Source of the DNA: Alitta virens | Taxonomy: Eukaryota > Annelida > Polychaeta > Phyllodocida > Nereididae | DNA length: 64,000 nucleotides | Direction of reading: 5' to 3' | Assembly: GCA_932294295.1 (NCBI GenBank) | Contig: OW028580.1 | Span: forward strand, 33,364,136-33,428,135 | Shown: positions 47,784 through 59,536 of the stretch, one piece after another | Numbering within the stretch: the first letter of the stretch is position 1 | Layout of the letters: each line of letters starts with the position of its first letter | The notes under the pieces: generated by a model | Seen by the model: the letters and a program-made list of their open reading frames with translations, nothing else | What the model was told of the DNA's origin: nothing | Database searches by the model: none | Position numbers and translations under genes: made by a program

Positions 47784-48969
47784 CCCAGTGGGCGCAAGTC
47801 GTCAAAATGACGTCTTTTTCTGGTCTCAAAGTGGTCATGACGTCGGTGACCAATTTGAGACGTAAATAAGACGTACTTTTCAAGACGTCAAAATGACCAG
47901 GAAATAAGACGTCTTATTAATTAAAAAATTACGTCTAGAATACGTAATTTTTTTACATCTTATCAACGTAATCTTGTGGTCATTAACATACCAGTTCTCT
48001 AACCATGAAGGCTCATTCAATTTGCAAGTTACCTTTTTGCAATTTAAATATAATGACTAAATTCACATTTAGTTACACATATAGTTAATTTATGATAGAA
48101 AAATACAATGTGATTTCCTTGTCAGAATCAATGTATAGCAAATTTATAACATAGAATTAACTTCTCTAACCAAGGTGAAGTTATCAATTGGGGTTAATGG
48201 GCTTATAATATCACCCTGACCCCAGTGCACCCTATATTATAGCCCTGTGGTTATCATTATCTGAACTGGCTGACCAATCAAAACCCTAGAAAGCTTGAGC
48301 AGCTGCAGGACAGGACACATGCATCTTGTCAGTTAAGAATTTAAAATTCATTCAGTAACTTTGTAGGGATACTAGTGAAGTTGGATTTTAAACTTAATCT
48401 ATGGAGGGATATATACCATTAAAATTCATCACATCATTGCATGGTAAGTGCAGTTTTTTCTAATCACTGTGAAAATATGTTGCACATGCTGATTCATATA
48501 TGATTTGGTGTTTATATAGTCTAATTTATGGAACTATGGACACAATTTAGCTGAAGAATTATGATAGACAAAACAACACATTTCTTTAAAACTTACTTAA
48601 TTGCAGCAGTCCCATTTATAGATTTACATAATATGTGCATGCATGCATCAAATAAATGTGAAGTATCCTATTTCACACAATATAATAAAGTGTTTTTATT
48701 AATTTTAAACTTGTGTGTGTTCTCTGTACATTAAATATGTCAAAAAATTGTAAGCAAAGTTTGTCTTAAAGACGTCGTCAGATGACGTATTTTAGACGTC
48801 AGATATTGGTCAACTACAAGACGTCTAAAAGACGTCATCTGATGACGTCTTTTAGACGTCTCATATAAGACGTCATTGAAGTTTGCATATGAGACCAGTA
48901 TAAGCTGGTCATGAGACGTCTTGCAGAGACGTCAAAATGACGTCAATGAGACCACTTTTGCCCACTGGG
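47784..48969. mobile_element. 1.19-kb inverted-repeat element with GACGTC-saturated ends
   Basis: It starts CCCAGTGGGCGCAAGTCGTC and ends with the inverted form GACCACTTTTGCCCACTGGG. Within the left 170 bp and right 200 bp I count 14 GACGTC hexamers (about 4 and 10), many as AAGACGTC or TGACGTCA, interleaved with GAGACCA/TGGTCTCA words. The middle 800 bp is plain AT-rich sequence with no protein. This is a non-autonomous DNA transposon by structure. The superfamily is not recognised and the target duplication is unclear (TT is possible). Confidence 0.72.
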
Positions 48970-50151
48970 TTCTTATTATGCACGTTCCTTTGATACAATC
49001 TGCAGTGTTATTTGTAGCATTTCCCAGCCGCCTTTGTTTGTAACAATGACTGGAAGAAAAGGTAGATGTCACATTGTATCCGCTTTTACAACTAGGTCGG
49101 CGGCAAATTTTAAAACGTATGTTTAGTCAATGAGTACGAAAACACCCTGAATGCGTGACGTGATTCAGGCCAGAGAAATGACTATACTTTTTCTTCAGCC
49201 ACCACGCAATCTCTTCCTTCGGAGCTGTATACTTTTTGCTAGCATTTCGTCCAGTGGAAGTGGATGCAAATCACTGGTAAAAGATGTGTCATTCACGCTG
49301 TGCCTCTCCCATCATGGAGGTATTATAGCTCCATGCTCCCATGAACAAGATGGCGAACTCTTATGGAAATAACTGAAGTGCGTTGTATGACTTTGTGCAT
49401 CTTCAGGCGTGAGGCCCTAGGGGGAACTCTTGTGGTTTCTTAGCTTTGATAGGTCATTAATTTTTAAAAACCCACCAGGGCCTCTTTCCTGATTTTAATG
49501 ATGGCTATTATGGTCAACGCTAGAATGTAATACGGTGTTGTCAGGCAAGTGTTTTACGGCGAATGTTCCAGTTTCTAGAGGGAGTGGATACCGTTTTTGT
49601 TCAGAAAGGAATTCTATCACTTAAAAGAGGGAGAAAAACGAAGGAAACATGAAGGACCAGAATTAAATATAAAACAGCAGAGAAAATACAAATGTTAGTA
49701 ATGTTATAAGCATTGTAACATATCAGTTGCAATTTAGATCTCAGTTCAAACACCATGATATCAAACCTGTCGTATATTCCATGGTTGAATATCCATTATT
49801 ACATCATTTATATCCAGAAAACTTAATCAAAGTGTGTGCCCTGTGTTCTGCCTGTTGATTACGTAGAACAAGCATGGAAAATGTAGTATGTATCACTCTT
49901 GATAAAATATGAACCAGTTTTACACTTTATATTGTATGTACTCTCAACATTTATTTAATATAGAATTAATACCATTGTAAAAGCATGTAGTATTAATGAT
50001 TTTACATTATCGCTATTCATCTATTGCATATGTTTATATAAATATTTTCTCTTTGTGATTCACCTATTATATGAAATAAATTTTCGAAAACAATAACAAA
50101 ATACTTATTCATTTATTTACATTTCTTTTATTCCTTTATTGAATATCTAGA
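48970..50151. other. Non-coding interval
   Basis: No gene recognised. The 73-codon frame at 49151-49372 has no known features. Confidence 0.35.
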
Positions 50152-50399
50152 AGCAGCTGGGTGGTCTAATTGTTAAGGCATCCGCCAATTCTATATTGGT
50201 CAGCTCTGCTGAAGATCCCAGGTTCGATCCCCTGCACCCTTCACGAGCTACATCCCAGCAGGATGTTGATCACATGGGGTTAAATTAGAGGTGCCTTGTA
50301 CTACTGGCGCAAGTGAAAGACCCCACCCATCATCAGCTCATCATTATGACTGTCTCTTGTAGCTGATTGAGCTTCAGAACCAGTTTTATTGAAACATAA
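50152..50399 (+). repeat. tRNA-derived SINE (family A), uninterrupted copy
   Basis: AGCAGCTGGGTGGTCTAATT (A box) and CCCAGGTTCGATCCCCTG (B box and T-stem), then a body of GAGCTACATCCCAGCAGG, AAAGACCCCACCC and GCTTCAGAACCAG. It is the reference copy for the interrupted ones at 6222-6850 and 35781-36270. Confidence 0.75.
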
Positions 50400-51164
50400 A
50401 TTAGAAAGTATGAGGACATTGTACATATGGGTCATTCCACAGATTAAAACAGTGACTTTTGGCATTTCAAATGCCAAAAAAAAAATCTTTCAAAAATCCA
50501 TCTTAATTATAAATTTTCATACATTTCAGTGTTGTAACATGACAACAAAACATTTTTCATCATTTACAGGTCTTTGAATTTATTTAAGTTGGTTGGTCAC
50601 GTGACCTGCTATGCGAGCTATTATGGTAACAGGAAGGACAGTAACAGGATGGACATTTAAGGACTTATGCAATGTCTGAAAGGAAATGGTAGTAATTTTA
50701 CCCAAGTTTCCATTCCATTTTGTAATTATTGTGTACATTCAGAATTCCTTTGATGCTTTTTTCTATGATAAATATTTTCCTCATAAGCTTGGTAACAGGA
50801 AGGACAAAACAAATAATAACATCTAAACATTATTAAATAATTCAATCATTCATATTCTTCATAAGATCTAGGAATTGCTTTAAATTATGATTGGGATTAC
50901 AATGACAAATGCAAAAAAAACCATGCCAGTTATATTTTGTATTTAAGCTTTTATATTTTTGAAAATGCAATTTGTGTCATGTATCTTTGTCATGTGACCA
51001 GATAGTAATGAGGAAACTGAGTTATGACAATTGAATTATGAAGTAACAAGAATTTGCAAAAAACATGCGCAATGTTTTCAAAATGATACATAAAAAAAAA
51101 AAAATATATATATATAATATATATCAAAGTCCCGTTTTTTCTTTGCTGATTTAAAGCTGACCTC
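50400..51164. other. Non-coding interval
   Basis: No gene seen. The phrase GGTAACAGGAAGGACA occurs at about 50624 and 50792. Confidence 0.35.
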
Positions 51165-51602
51165 ATGTCATTTGCACCTGATGAACTCTTGATTGGAACA
51201 ATGTCACCAATACCCAAAGGTAAAGGATTTACTGCATCATTAGACAAGTATAGGGCCATTACATTGATAAGCAGTATTCTGAAGCTGTATGGTTATGCCC
51301 TCATAGATGTTCAAGGTCAAGCCCTATCAACAAACAATTTACAATTTGGCTCCAAGAAGAAATCATCCACAACTTTGTGTTCCAGCATTGTATCTGAGGT
51401 TACCAGACTCTTCCGATCAAGGGGCAGCTCTGTCTATGCAGTTATGTTGGATGCCACCAAAGCCTTTGACCGTTTACAATATGTGAGATTATTCAACCTT
51501 TTGCTGGACAAAGGCATGGATGAATTATATGTTCACCTTTTAATGTACATTAATTATCAGATGTCTCTGATCACACTAACGATATCACAGTCACTAAAAT
51601 AG
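51165..51602 (+). pseudogene. LINE reverse transcriptase, N-terminal half of RT domain
   Basis: The open frame has the ordered RT blocks of non-LTR elements: PIPKGKGFT, then YRAITLISSILKLYGYAL, NNLQFGSKKKSSTT, and LDATKAFDRL (RT motif A, with the catalytic Asp before KAFD). It ends at a stop directly after motif A and the next helix, so the YADD part is missing from this strand. That part is found nearby on the opposite strand. Confidence 0.8.
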
Positions 51603-51607
51603 TCTAT

Positions 51608-52370
51608 CTATTTCAACAGTCTCCAGCCTTCAAGTTGCACCTTTCGAACATCACATTTTAACTTATTCGCAATCACAGCCAGGTTACTTTCAATGATTGT
51701 TCGACCATCTTTCACACACATACGAGCCAAAAATGACACTCGCTCATTTGAACTATTATCCATCTTATGTAGCAGCTTCAAGAACCGGGAATATATCGGA
51801 TGAGGCGGGCAGTTAATCAGCTGAGGCAAAAAACATCTGTGTGTAGTATATGGAAGATAAAGCAGAGGTGTCACACATCTATTTCATGTAGTTTGAAAAT
51901 CATTTGTTGCTTTGTCTAAAAATCTCCATAATTCTGCTCCATAAAAATGGGCACATTGAGTGTTAAAAACTCTGCTGATAATTTCAGTGCTGCTTTTGCC
52001 TAGAGTAATTATCATTGAATTGACCCTTTAAAAAGGTCAATTTTCTTCATTCGAACTTCTTTGCACTCTCCAAGATTGCAACTGAGATGATTTCCAAGAT
52101 GTTTTACCTCATTCTTCCATTGCAGCTGTACACCCTTAAGATGAATTATTGGTTTGTAGGAAGTCTGATGTCAGTTAAATAACACACACGCTGTTTTGTC
52201 ACAAACTCGGACGCAAATGAGGGACATGCTCGGCTTGGCTACTGTTTTTGAGGCATTGTATGTAACACTAAACAAGTCTCCAAAGTTTTCAGCATGAGTT
52301 TCAATCCATCAATGCTTAGGACACAGAGGGTTATATCATCCGCATAGCATAATGCACCATAAAAGTAATT
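51608..52370 (-). pseudogene. Inverted remainder of a LINE RT (YADD motif to C-terminal region)
   Basis: Reading the minus strand from 52370: GALCYADDITLCVLSIDGLK (RT motif C, YADD, about 52363-52304), then a frame-broken region. At 51874-51608 comes a frame with FLKLLHKMDNSSNERVSFLA, RMCVKDGRTIIESNLAVIAN, typical of the region after the RT core in many invertebrate LINEs. With the piece at 51165-51602 this gives motif A on one strand and motif C and the C-terminus on the other. Confidence 0.65.
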
Positions 52371-52429
52371 GTTTAATTTTCAATATCGGACAAAAATTCA
52401 CAGAGTTAAGGCCAATACTACTACTACAC

Positions 52430-52741
52430 CACACTGCCCCAAGCGGCTGCCTCCAGGTGCTTTGCAACCACAACACTCTGGCCAAAACAGTCAAACTGGT
52501 CAACAGAAATCTGTGGCAGCCATTCGCCATTACCTTTTCCTTCATGGGTTCAAACCTGCACCCTATACATTCGCAATGGCCAACCCGTCAGCTATTCACT
52601 CAAGTGTTCCACACGTGTCTCAGTTACCTAAAACTGCCTGTGGTAAACTACAACATTATTTCCCTTCATATTGACTGTACCACAGACATAGCCCAACAAG
52701 TTCCTCACTCCACCATACAACGGATCGGTCGGTGGAAGTAA
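52430..52741 (+). pseudogene. Tyrosine-recombinase (DIRS/Crypton-like) C-terminal relic
   Basis: Two overlapping plus-strand frames share one degraded gene. The end of one reads CTTDIAQQVPHSTIQRIGRWK, and upstream come RQLFTQVFHTCLSYLKLPVVNYN. This order matches the catalytic end of tyrosine recombinases in invertebrate transposons (usual form HSFRIGAAT...G...IQxLGRW). The HxxR region is corrupted and the frame is broken near 52560, and the catalytic Tyr is not visible. It is a dead copy. DIRS versus Crypton cannot be decided. Confidence 0.6.
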
Positions 52742-53436
52742 ACAGCTTAGTTGATGTACATCTGTCCAGAACAAATTATTACATTACCATGAATTCTATG
52801 GCATATTGTATGGTACCCTGGACAACCAAGTAGTTGTTGGTGGAGTTGCAGCAGAACATTGTTATGCTCACTATATAGTGTATATACCATGCCTTAAACA
52901 ATTTGTTTACTTATTTGAACACCCTGCCTAATCTATGCTGCATTTATTTCCTGGACAACCCAGTAGTCGTTTAGAGAATAAGATGCACAAATAATGCAAT
53001 TACCTGTCCTGTATTACCTCTTATTTCAATGTTCTGGCTTAATCATACCCAATGTACACTCTAAAAAACAAGTGTTTGAAACCAACACTAAAATAAACAC
53101 TTTTTTGTTACACTTTATGAACGTGTTGATATGTTTAAGACTATTAAGATAAACATGTTGAGTTGTTTATGAAAATAACTAAATTAAAACACTTGTTACA
53201 CTTTACTAAGACGACATTTGACAAGGATGAGCATTTATAATCAAACACTTCAGTCTACCCTAATATCATTCCAAATTTGGTCCAGCATCGTTTCTATATA
53301 GGCCACTGTTGGTACAACATCGAATCAACATAGCCGACGTTGTGCCGACATTGAAACGATTTGGAATGCTATCTGGGTACAACATGTCCAACAGTAGTTA
53401 TAGGGCTACGATAAAACGGTAGCTTCTGGCGGCCTA
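52742..53436. other. Non-coding interval with MITE-like fragments
   Basis: 53056-53250 holds CTCTAAAAAACAAGTGTTTG and several AACACTT/AAGTGTT words, a style common in short DNA-transposon derivatives. 53270-53400 holds GCATCGTTTC...GAAACGATTTGGAATG inverted words and CCGACGTTGTGCCGACATTG. Confidence 0.35.
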
Positions 53437-54141
53437 CGACAGGCGGTGCTAGTGGTACCTGCGACGATATGTATGGACGACGTACCTCGAAAGGGTGCCC
53501 GAAGGCCTAAACGACGTGCTCCGAGTGAGGGATGAGCAGGTTGAACGCCAGGAGCTACAAGCTATGGATTTAGAGGACATGATATGTTTATCAAGAGTAG
53601 AATTATCCTGTTGATTAATGAGCTGTCAGGCACTTATTGTACTAATTTACACTTTGCGCAGTCAACGACAGGCGGAGTTAGTGGTTGTGTGTGAGCGCCA
53701 GGGGCTATAGCTTGATTACTACAAATACATTAATTAGGAGACTGCAAACTTGTACCAACAGAGACCTACAGCCTAACATGGGTTGCATTTAACATTGTGC
53801 CCTGTTTAATGTGTGCTGAAGAACATTACATAGAAGTGGCAAGGAGTGACGACTCCTTTACAGATCTTATTACATGTTTGAAGAACTATCATGTTAAAAA
53901 AAATGGAGATACCAATAGAACAACTATGCACAACTTCGCCCAAATCCTTCCTGTTTAAAACATAGTAGTAGTAATAAAAAAGGTTAATTCAGATGTAGTA
54001 ACACAGAACATTATTCACCCAGTAAGAGTGTCCAGAAAGTTTGGCATTGAAGAAGTAATTTATAAAGCTGTTCTATGATAACTGTTTTGATTGGTAAAGA
54101 CATTGTCCGAAACATTGTACCCTATGTGATGCCTGTGTTTG

Positions 54142-54324
54142 TTACATTTGTTGCAATATAGTTAAAAAGATGCCTACCTCCAACACATCTAAGCCATTTC
54201 TACATGTAAGTTCATCATGTCTGTTGTCACAAGGTGGTTTGTATTGACCAGCTGAATTACTCAGAGGACGTCTTGTGAACCTCAGTGCCATCACTTGAAA
54301 GTATTTCAGAAAATATAAAATCAA
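54142..54324 (-). other. Small open frame kept in repeat copies (copy 1)
   Basis: The frame ends RFTRRPLSNSAGQYKPPCDN, then RHDELTCRNGLDVLEVGIFL and TILQQM, stop. The same 48-residue end is open at 55224-55427 (minus) and 61591-61833 (plus), with substitutions. A fourth copy at about 63178-63330 (plus) has a stop where the others have the Tyr of GQYKPP. No family is recognised. It could be a relic of an element-encoded protein or simply an open stretch in young repeats. Confidence 0.35.
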
Positions 54325-55223
54325 AGTTGGAAAATGAAATATTACATATAAAGAGCTACAAACTTACCCAAGCTTCCTAGCCATAGTGACTCTCAAGATA
54401 ATTTCCCATTTATATATGTTGGGGAAAGCATCCCCTATGCACAAGCAGCAATGGGGGTAAGATACCTGCCTGATCAGAGGGCCAGCAATGGGGGTTATAA
54501 TTCAGTACCATCATAATCAAAGGGATATATGCCAGTATACTACCCCAATATTAACACAACATGCATCCATTAATTGCTATAGGCATTTTCTAAGATGCAA
54601 TGCAATAATGATTGTGTCTATACAATGTAAAAGAGTTGAGTTTCTTGCATGGAAGGCAGTCACGAAAGCCTGCTCCAGGTAGCTCAACCAAGTTAAAAGG
54701 TGAGAAGTTAATATACTTCTTAACTAACAATCAGAAATATATTTTCACATTAACTGAAAATGTATAAAGTAAAGATAGCATAACTGAAATATACATAGAT
54801 TAATTTATCCTACTCAAGAACAACCGAATACAATATAACATTAATTTTTAACAAAAAAAAACATAATTATTAAATAATTTTTTTTGTAGTTAAAGAGTAA
54901 GTCAGTGACTCCAGGGTGGAACAAGTTACAGTAAATGCACTAATGTTGCTATCAAGTTAATTGGCACAGAGAGGGATTATATCTAATGATACTTTTGAAA
55001 TATATTGAGAATTAATGAAGAAAGACATTTTAAACAAACATTAATGACTATATAGAATTATGCTCTTATAGACTCTTCAAAACAATCTGACAATTAGATA
55101 GACAGAATAACCACACATTGCTGTCAATTTGTAACTCGAATATCCATGTAGTTAATTGGCAATCAAAACTTTTGTGGCATTTCAGTGTCCAAAACATTGT
55201 ACCCTATGTAATGCCTGTGTTTG

Positions 55224-55427
55224 TTACATTTGTTGCAATATAGTTAAAAAGATGCCCACCTCCAACACATCTAAGTCATTTCTACATTGAAGTTCATCAT
55301 GTCTATTGTCACAAGGTGGTTTGTATTGACCATCTGAATTACTCAGAGGATGTCTTGTGAACCTTTGTGTAGAATGACAAAGTTTATAAGCAACCAATGG
55401 TGATTTTTGCCATCTTGTCATCATCAT
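55224..55427 (-). other. Small open frame kept in repeat copies (copy 2)
   Basis: 67 codons, beginning MMMTRWQKSPLVAYKLCHST and continuing into the shared segment RFTRHPLSNSDGQYKPPCDN. It is longer at the N-terminal side than copy 1 and agrees there with copy 3 (61591-61833). Confidence 0.35.
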
Positions 55428-57088
55428 GGCTAATTATTATGTTCACAGGGAAGCAACCGAAATTACAATGGAGAATTTAGGCTACAGCAAACTTGAAGTT
55501 AGTTGTTTTATATAAGAGATTTTATCTATATTAATGAGCATTTTGGCGACTTCACTGCTGCTTGTACAATCAGTTTCTACATACTAAAGCTTATTTGGCG
55601 ATCTACAGTGTTACTGTGAAAACAGAACGATATCCTTTTTAGTAGATAATGGTTCTTATCCTTGCTTAACCTAAATGAAAACAATAATACTAAGCGGGTT
55701 CTTCAAAGTTAGGGAAGTAGAGATATTTCGATTGTTTAGCGCCCACCAGATCATTGCATTGTCATTCTGGTTATCCTATAGATGTCTTGTGTGTTCACAG
55801 ACTAAGTTTCTCTAGCATGCACCTTCTAACAGGCTAACCAATCATGTCCCCTTGGTAACACAAGGTCTTTAGAGTCTCACTGACTATAATACTATTGTCG
55901 GAAACATGATATATGTCCACTTGTTATATTGCACTTGATATGAAAGGTTTGGAGCAGCACAAAATGGACAGAAATATTTCTAACAAGTCAGCTTACTATT
56001 TAATCCCTCTCTGTCCCAATTAACTTAATAATTATTACCAATGGTGATTTTTGCCATCTTGTCATCATCATGGCTGATTATTATGTTCACAGAGCAGCAA
56101 CAGAAATTACAATGGAGAATTTAGGCTACAGCAAACATGAAGTTAGTTGTTTTATATAAGTGATTTTATCTATATTAATGAGCATTTTGGCGACTTTACT
56201 GCTGCTTGTTCAATCACTTCCTACATACTAAAGCTAATAATATGCAGCCATAAGTTATGTTAGTGTCAGGACCAAGTATGAAAATGACAAGCTGTTGTTC
56301 ACTACCTGTAGACAAATAATATGATGCTCCTTCCTGTACCTGTAAAAACAAATGAAAACACTCGAATCCATGTCAATCCAGTCAAACATGGCATAGATCT
56401 GGACAAAACACATGGAGTGCAAACAATCAAAAACATCACTACTAATGACTCAATGGTAAAAAATATGATCAAGCGATAGCCTTTTCTTACTAGTAATTAC
56501 ACACATGGCAACAAAACTCAGTATATTACACCTCCTAAAACTGCAAGCAGGAATTCAGACTATATTAATAAGAACATTTACCCTTTGATAGAACCAAATG
56601 TGCAATACAAATACGTATGTGTGCTTTTATGTACATTTTCCTTTTTGTCAACAAAGTATATGACACTTTCATGTGCATCTGGTTTTTTCAGTCTTCAGAG
56701 TACTGATACAAGGTTGATGTATTCATACTGGTATTGTAAATATACAGGTTCTAAGTAAATAATTCCTTACTATTCAACATCTTGTCTATATTTCAGGTAA
56801 GCATATCCTTTGTAATGTTTATCAACTGATATGTTCTCTTACTCTCCTTGTTGATTGTACATTATATGGCATATGACAATGGAAATCAGCATGTTCATTA
56901 ATTATAATAATGTCATAGCCTCAGGTATCAATAGATCATTGTTCTACCATAAACCATTTATTGCTTGTCATGTATTGTATATATATATATATATATATAT
57001 ATCAGCATGTTCATGAATTATAATAATGTCATGATACAAGTTCTGTATATATGGAATAGGTGTTGTATGTGCATGGAAGAAGTGAATC

Positions 57089-58889
57089 GAAATTCAGAAA
57101 CATTAATCGAAGTTTCATTTAAGTAAGGTTTTGCTAGTTACTATAAAATCTGAATCCACTAAGACAATTTTTACAGGGTTCCCTCCAGGTTTCTTGAGTT
57201 ACTGAGTCTATATCCTCAGTTTGCGAGTTCTCACATGAAGAGACAGTATCTATAATAATAGGTTTATTTCGGATAGATTAATGCTGACAAGCTTATGTTC
57301 TATCTACAAGTGGCAAGGAAATTGAAAAGTGATTGTTACTACTGGCCTAAGAAGAAATGCAATTTAATTTAATATAAATGTATTTTCATGAAATACTTTT
57401 GTTGTTGCTAGCCCTCATTCCTTTAACTCGTTAATATTAGGAATGCTTCAACCACCAGATATCAAACTCGATGTACACCTCTATCAGCTGTTTGTATTAG
57501 AGATGAGGACGGGCAGTGAATCAATGCCCACAACTGCCCCACATCATAAGCAGCCTGCAGCCTGCCCCACACTGCAGTTCATTTTAATTTTTCGCCCACA
57601 CCCGCCCTGCATCAGAGGAATCCTGTCCACACCCGCACTGCCCTGCAGAGCCTGACAGTCAAGCCTGCCCTGCCCCGCAGTCATTAAAATGTAGGCCCGA
57701 GATCATATCTGATGTCTGAATCAGTATATATTAGTACATGATCTTTGACAAGTGTAAGCCTATAATTTAAAGATCAAATGCACATTTCTCGGCTAAAAAC
57801 AAAAATCCACCAACCTATCTTGTCACACTATGCATAATTGTTAAAGCTGTGGGAAAGGACTTACACATTTCCCTCAGACAGATCTCACCATACTCATACA
57901 TCAGCGAAATTTAATGACAAGTATGAAAATAACAAGCTGTTGTTCACTACCTGTAGACAAATAATATGATGTAAATACAAAAGGAAACACTTGAGTATTC
58001 TATGTCAATCCAGTCAAACACGGTATAGATATGCACAAAAAAATGGAGTGCAAACAATCAAAAACATCACTGGTAAAAAATATGATCAAGCGATGGTCTT
58101 TTCTTACTAGTAGTTACACACATGGCAACAAAACTCAGTATATTACAACTCCTAAAACTGCAAGCAGTCTCAATCATTTAAGTCAAAGTCAGTGACAGAG
58201 GATATCCGTACTGTGACAATTCAGGAATTCAGACTATATTAATAAGAACATTTCACCCTTTGATAGAACCAAATGTGCAATACAAATATGTATGTGTGCT
58301 TTATGTACATTTCCTTTTTGTCAACAAAGTATTTGACACTTTCATGTGCATTTGGTAAATTTCAGTCTTCCGAGTACTGATACAAGGTTGATGTATCATA
58401 CTGGTATTGTAAATATACTGGTTCTGAGTAAATAATTCCTTAACGTCTTGTCTATATTTCAAGTAAGCATATCTCTTACTCTCCTTGTTAATTGTACATT
58501 ATATGGTATATGACAATGGAAATCAGCATATTCATTAATTACTAATGTAATAGCCTCAGATATCAATGGATACTTGTTCTACCATATTTAGGAGGTGTGA
58601 ATATATACTGAATTTTGTTGCCATGAGTGTAACTACTAATAAGAAAAGGCCGTCACTTGATCATATTTTTTACCATTGAATCATATTTAGTAGTGATGTT
58701 TTTGATTGTTTGCACTCCATGTGTTTTGTGCAATGTTTGGCTGGATTGACATGGAAAACCTCGATTCTTTCCTTTTGTATTTACAGGTACAGGTAGGAGC
58801 ATCATATTATTGTCTACAGGTAGTCGTCATTTTCATACCTATCATTAAATTTCACTGATGTATGAGTATGGTGAGATCTGTCTAAGGCA
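57089..58889. repeat. 1.8-kb repeat unit, copy 1 (direct copy at 59537)
   Basis: From GAAATTCAGAAACATTAATC to AGATCTGTCTAAGGCA the unit is nearly identical to 59537-61340, with an offset of about 2448 bp. Inner inverted arms: about 57900-58160 (TTCACTACCTGTAGACAAAT, ATATGATCAAGCGATGG) pair with 58590-58880 (TATTGTCTACAGGTAGT, CCGTCACTTGATCATAT). A third, partial copy of the inner arm is at about 56275-56960. Confidence 0.85.
57498..57690. mobile_element. Possible hAT-like insert rich in CCYGCMC words
   Basis: TAGAGATGAGGACGGGCAGT (a TAGAGATG start is common in hAT ends) is followed by repeated CTGCCC, CCGCAC and CCTGCCC words to about 57690. It lies inside the 1.8-kb unit and recurs at 59946-60138. 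The 70-codon frames across it (57443-57655, 59891-60103) have no known domain. Confidence 0.35.
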
Positions 58890-59536
58890 GTGTAAAATTT
58901 GCTAATTTAAAGCTGCCATATCATTTGAAAGCAATTGTTTTAATAATTATTCCTATGCCTTTAATGGAACATCATGTGTCCACTGAGTTATACAGCCACT
59001 TGTTCGCCCTAGTGTAGCTGACAGGGAAAAGCATTATTAAATAAATGCAACCCCTATTCTGCTTTATGTAGGATTCATGCAAAAACTAGAAGGATAGAAA
59101 TTGTTAAGAAATAAACCACTTTGGCTTGAGCGTGTCACACAAGGTGTGCTCTATCTTTTTCAGCTAAAAGTAAGTTGTGCTTGCAACTTACCAAAAATCC
59201 AGAGTAGGATGTCACTTGTTACTTCCCAGTGGTCTTAACAACATATAGTTACTAATCTTAATAATAATTCCAGCTCTACTATACTTCTAAAGATTCATTT
59301 GACGAACATGTACTCCTCATGCACCATCCTAGTGTCAGTTACGGAAGGGGAAATGATTCTTAAGGGCAAAGCTGTAAATAAGGTCTTCAGACGTAATCAC
59401 TACCACTGAAGTCTCTCCGGCTGATGCCAATATCCAAATATCTCAATTCCAGCAGCAGGTATCTATCTCATCCTTGCTTATTTCATGGTTAAAATAATTT
59501 GCAACTTCCTTGTTGCTATGCTCATAATTCCACTTT

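Noticed and set aside
57443..57655. 70-codon proline/histidine-rich protein, duplicated at 59891
   Set aside because: The frame is kept in both units only because they are near identical. It crosses a CCTGCCC-rich insert and has no domain.
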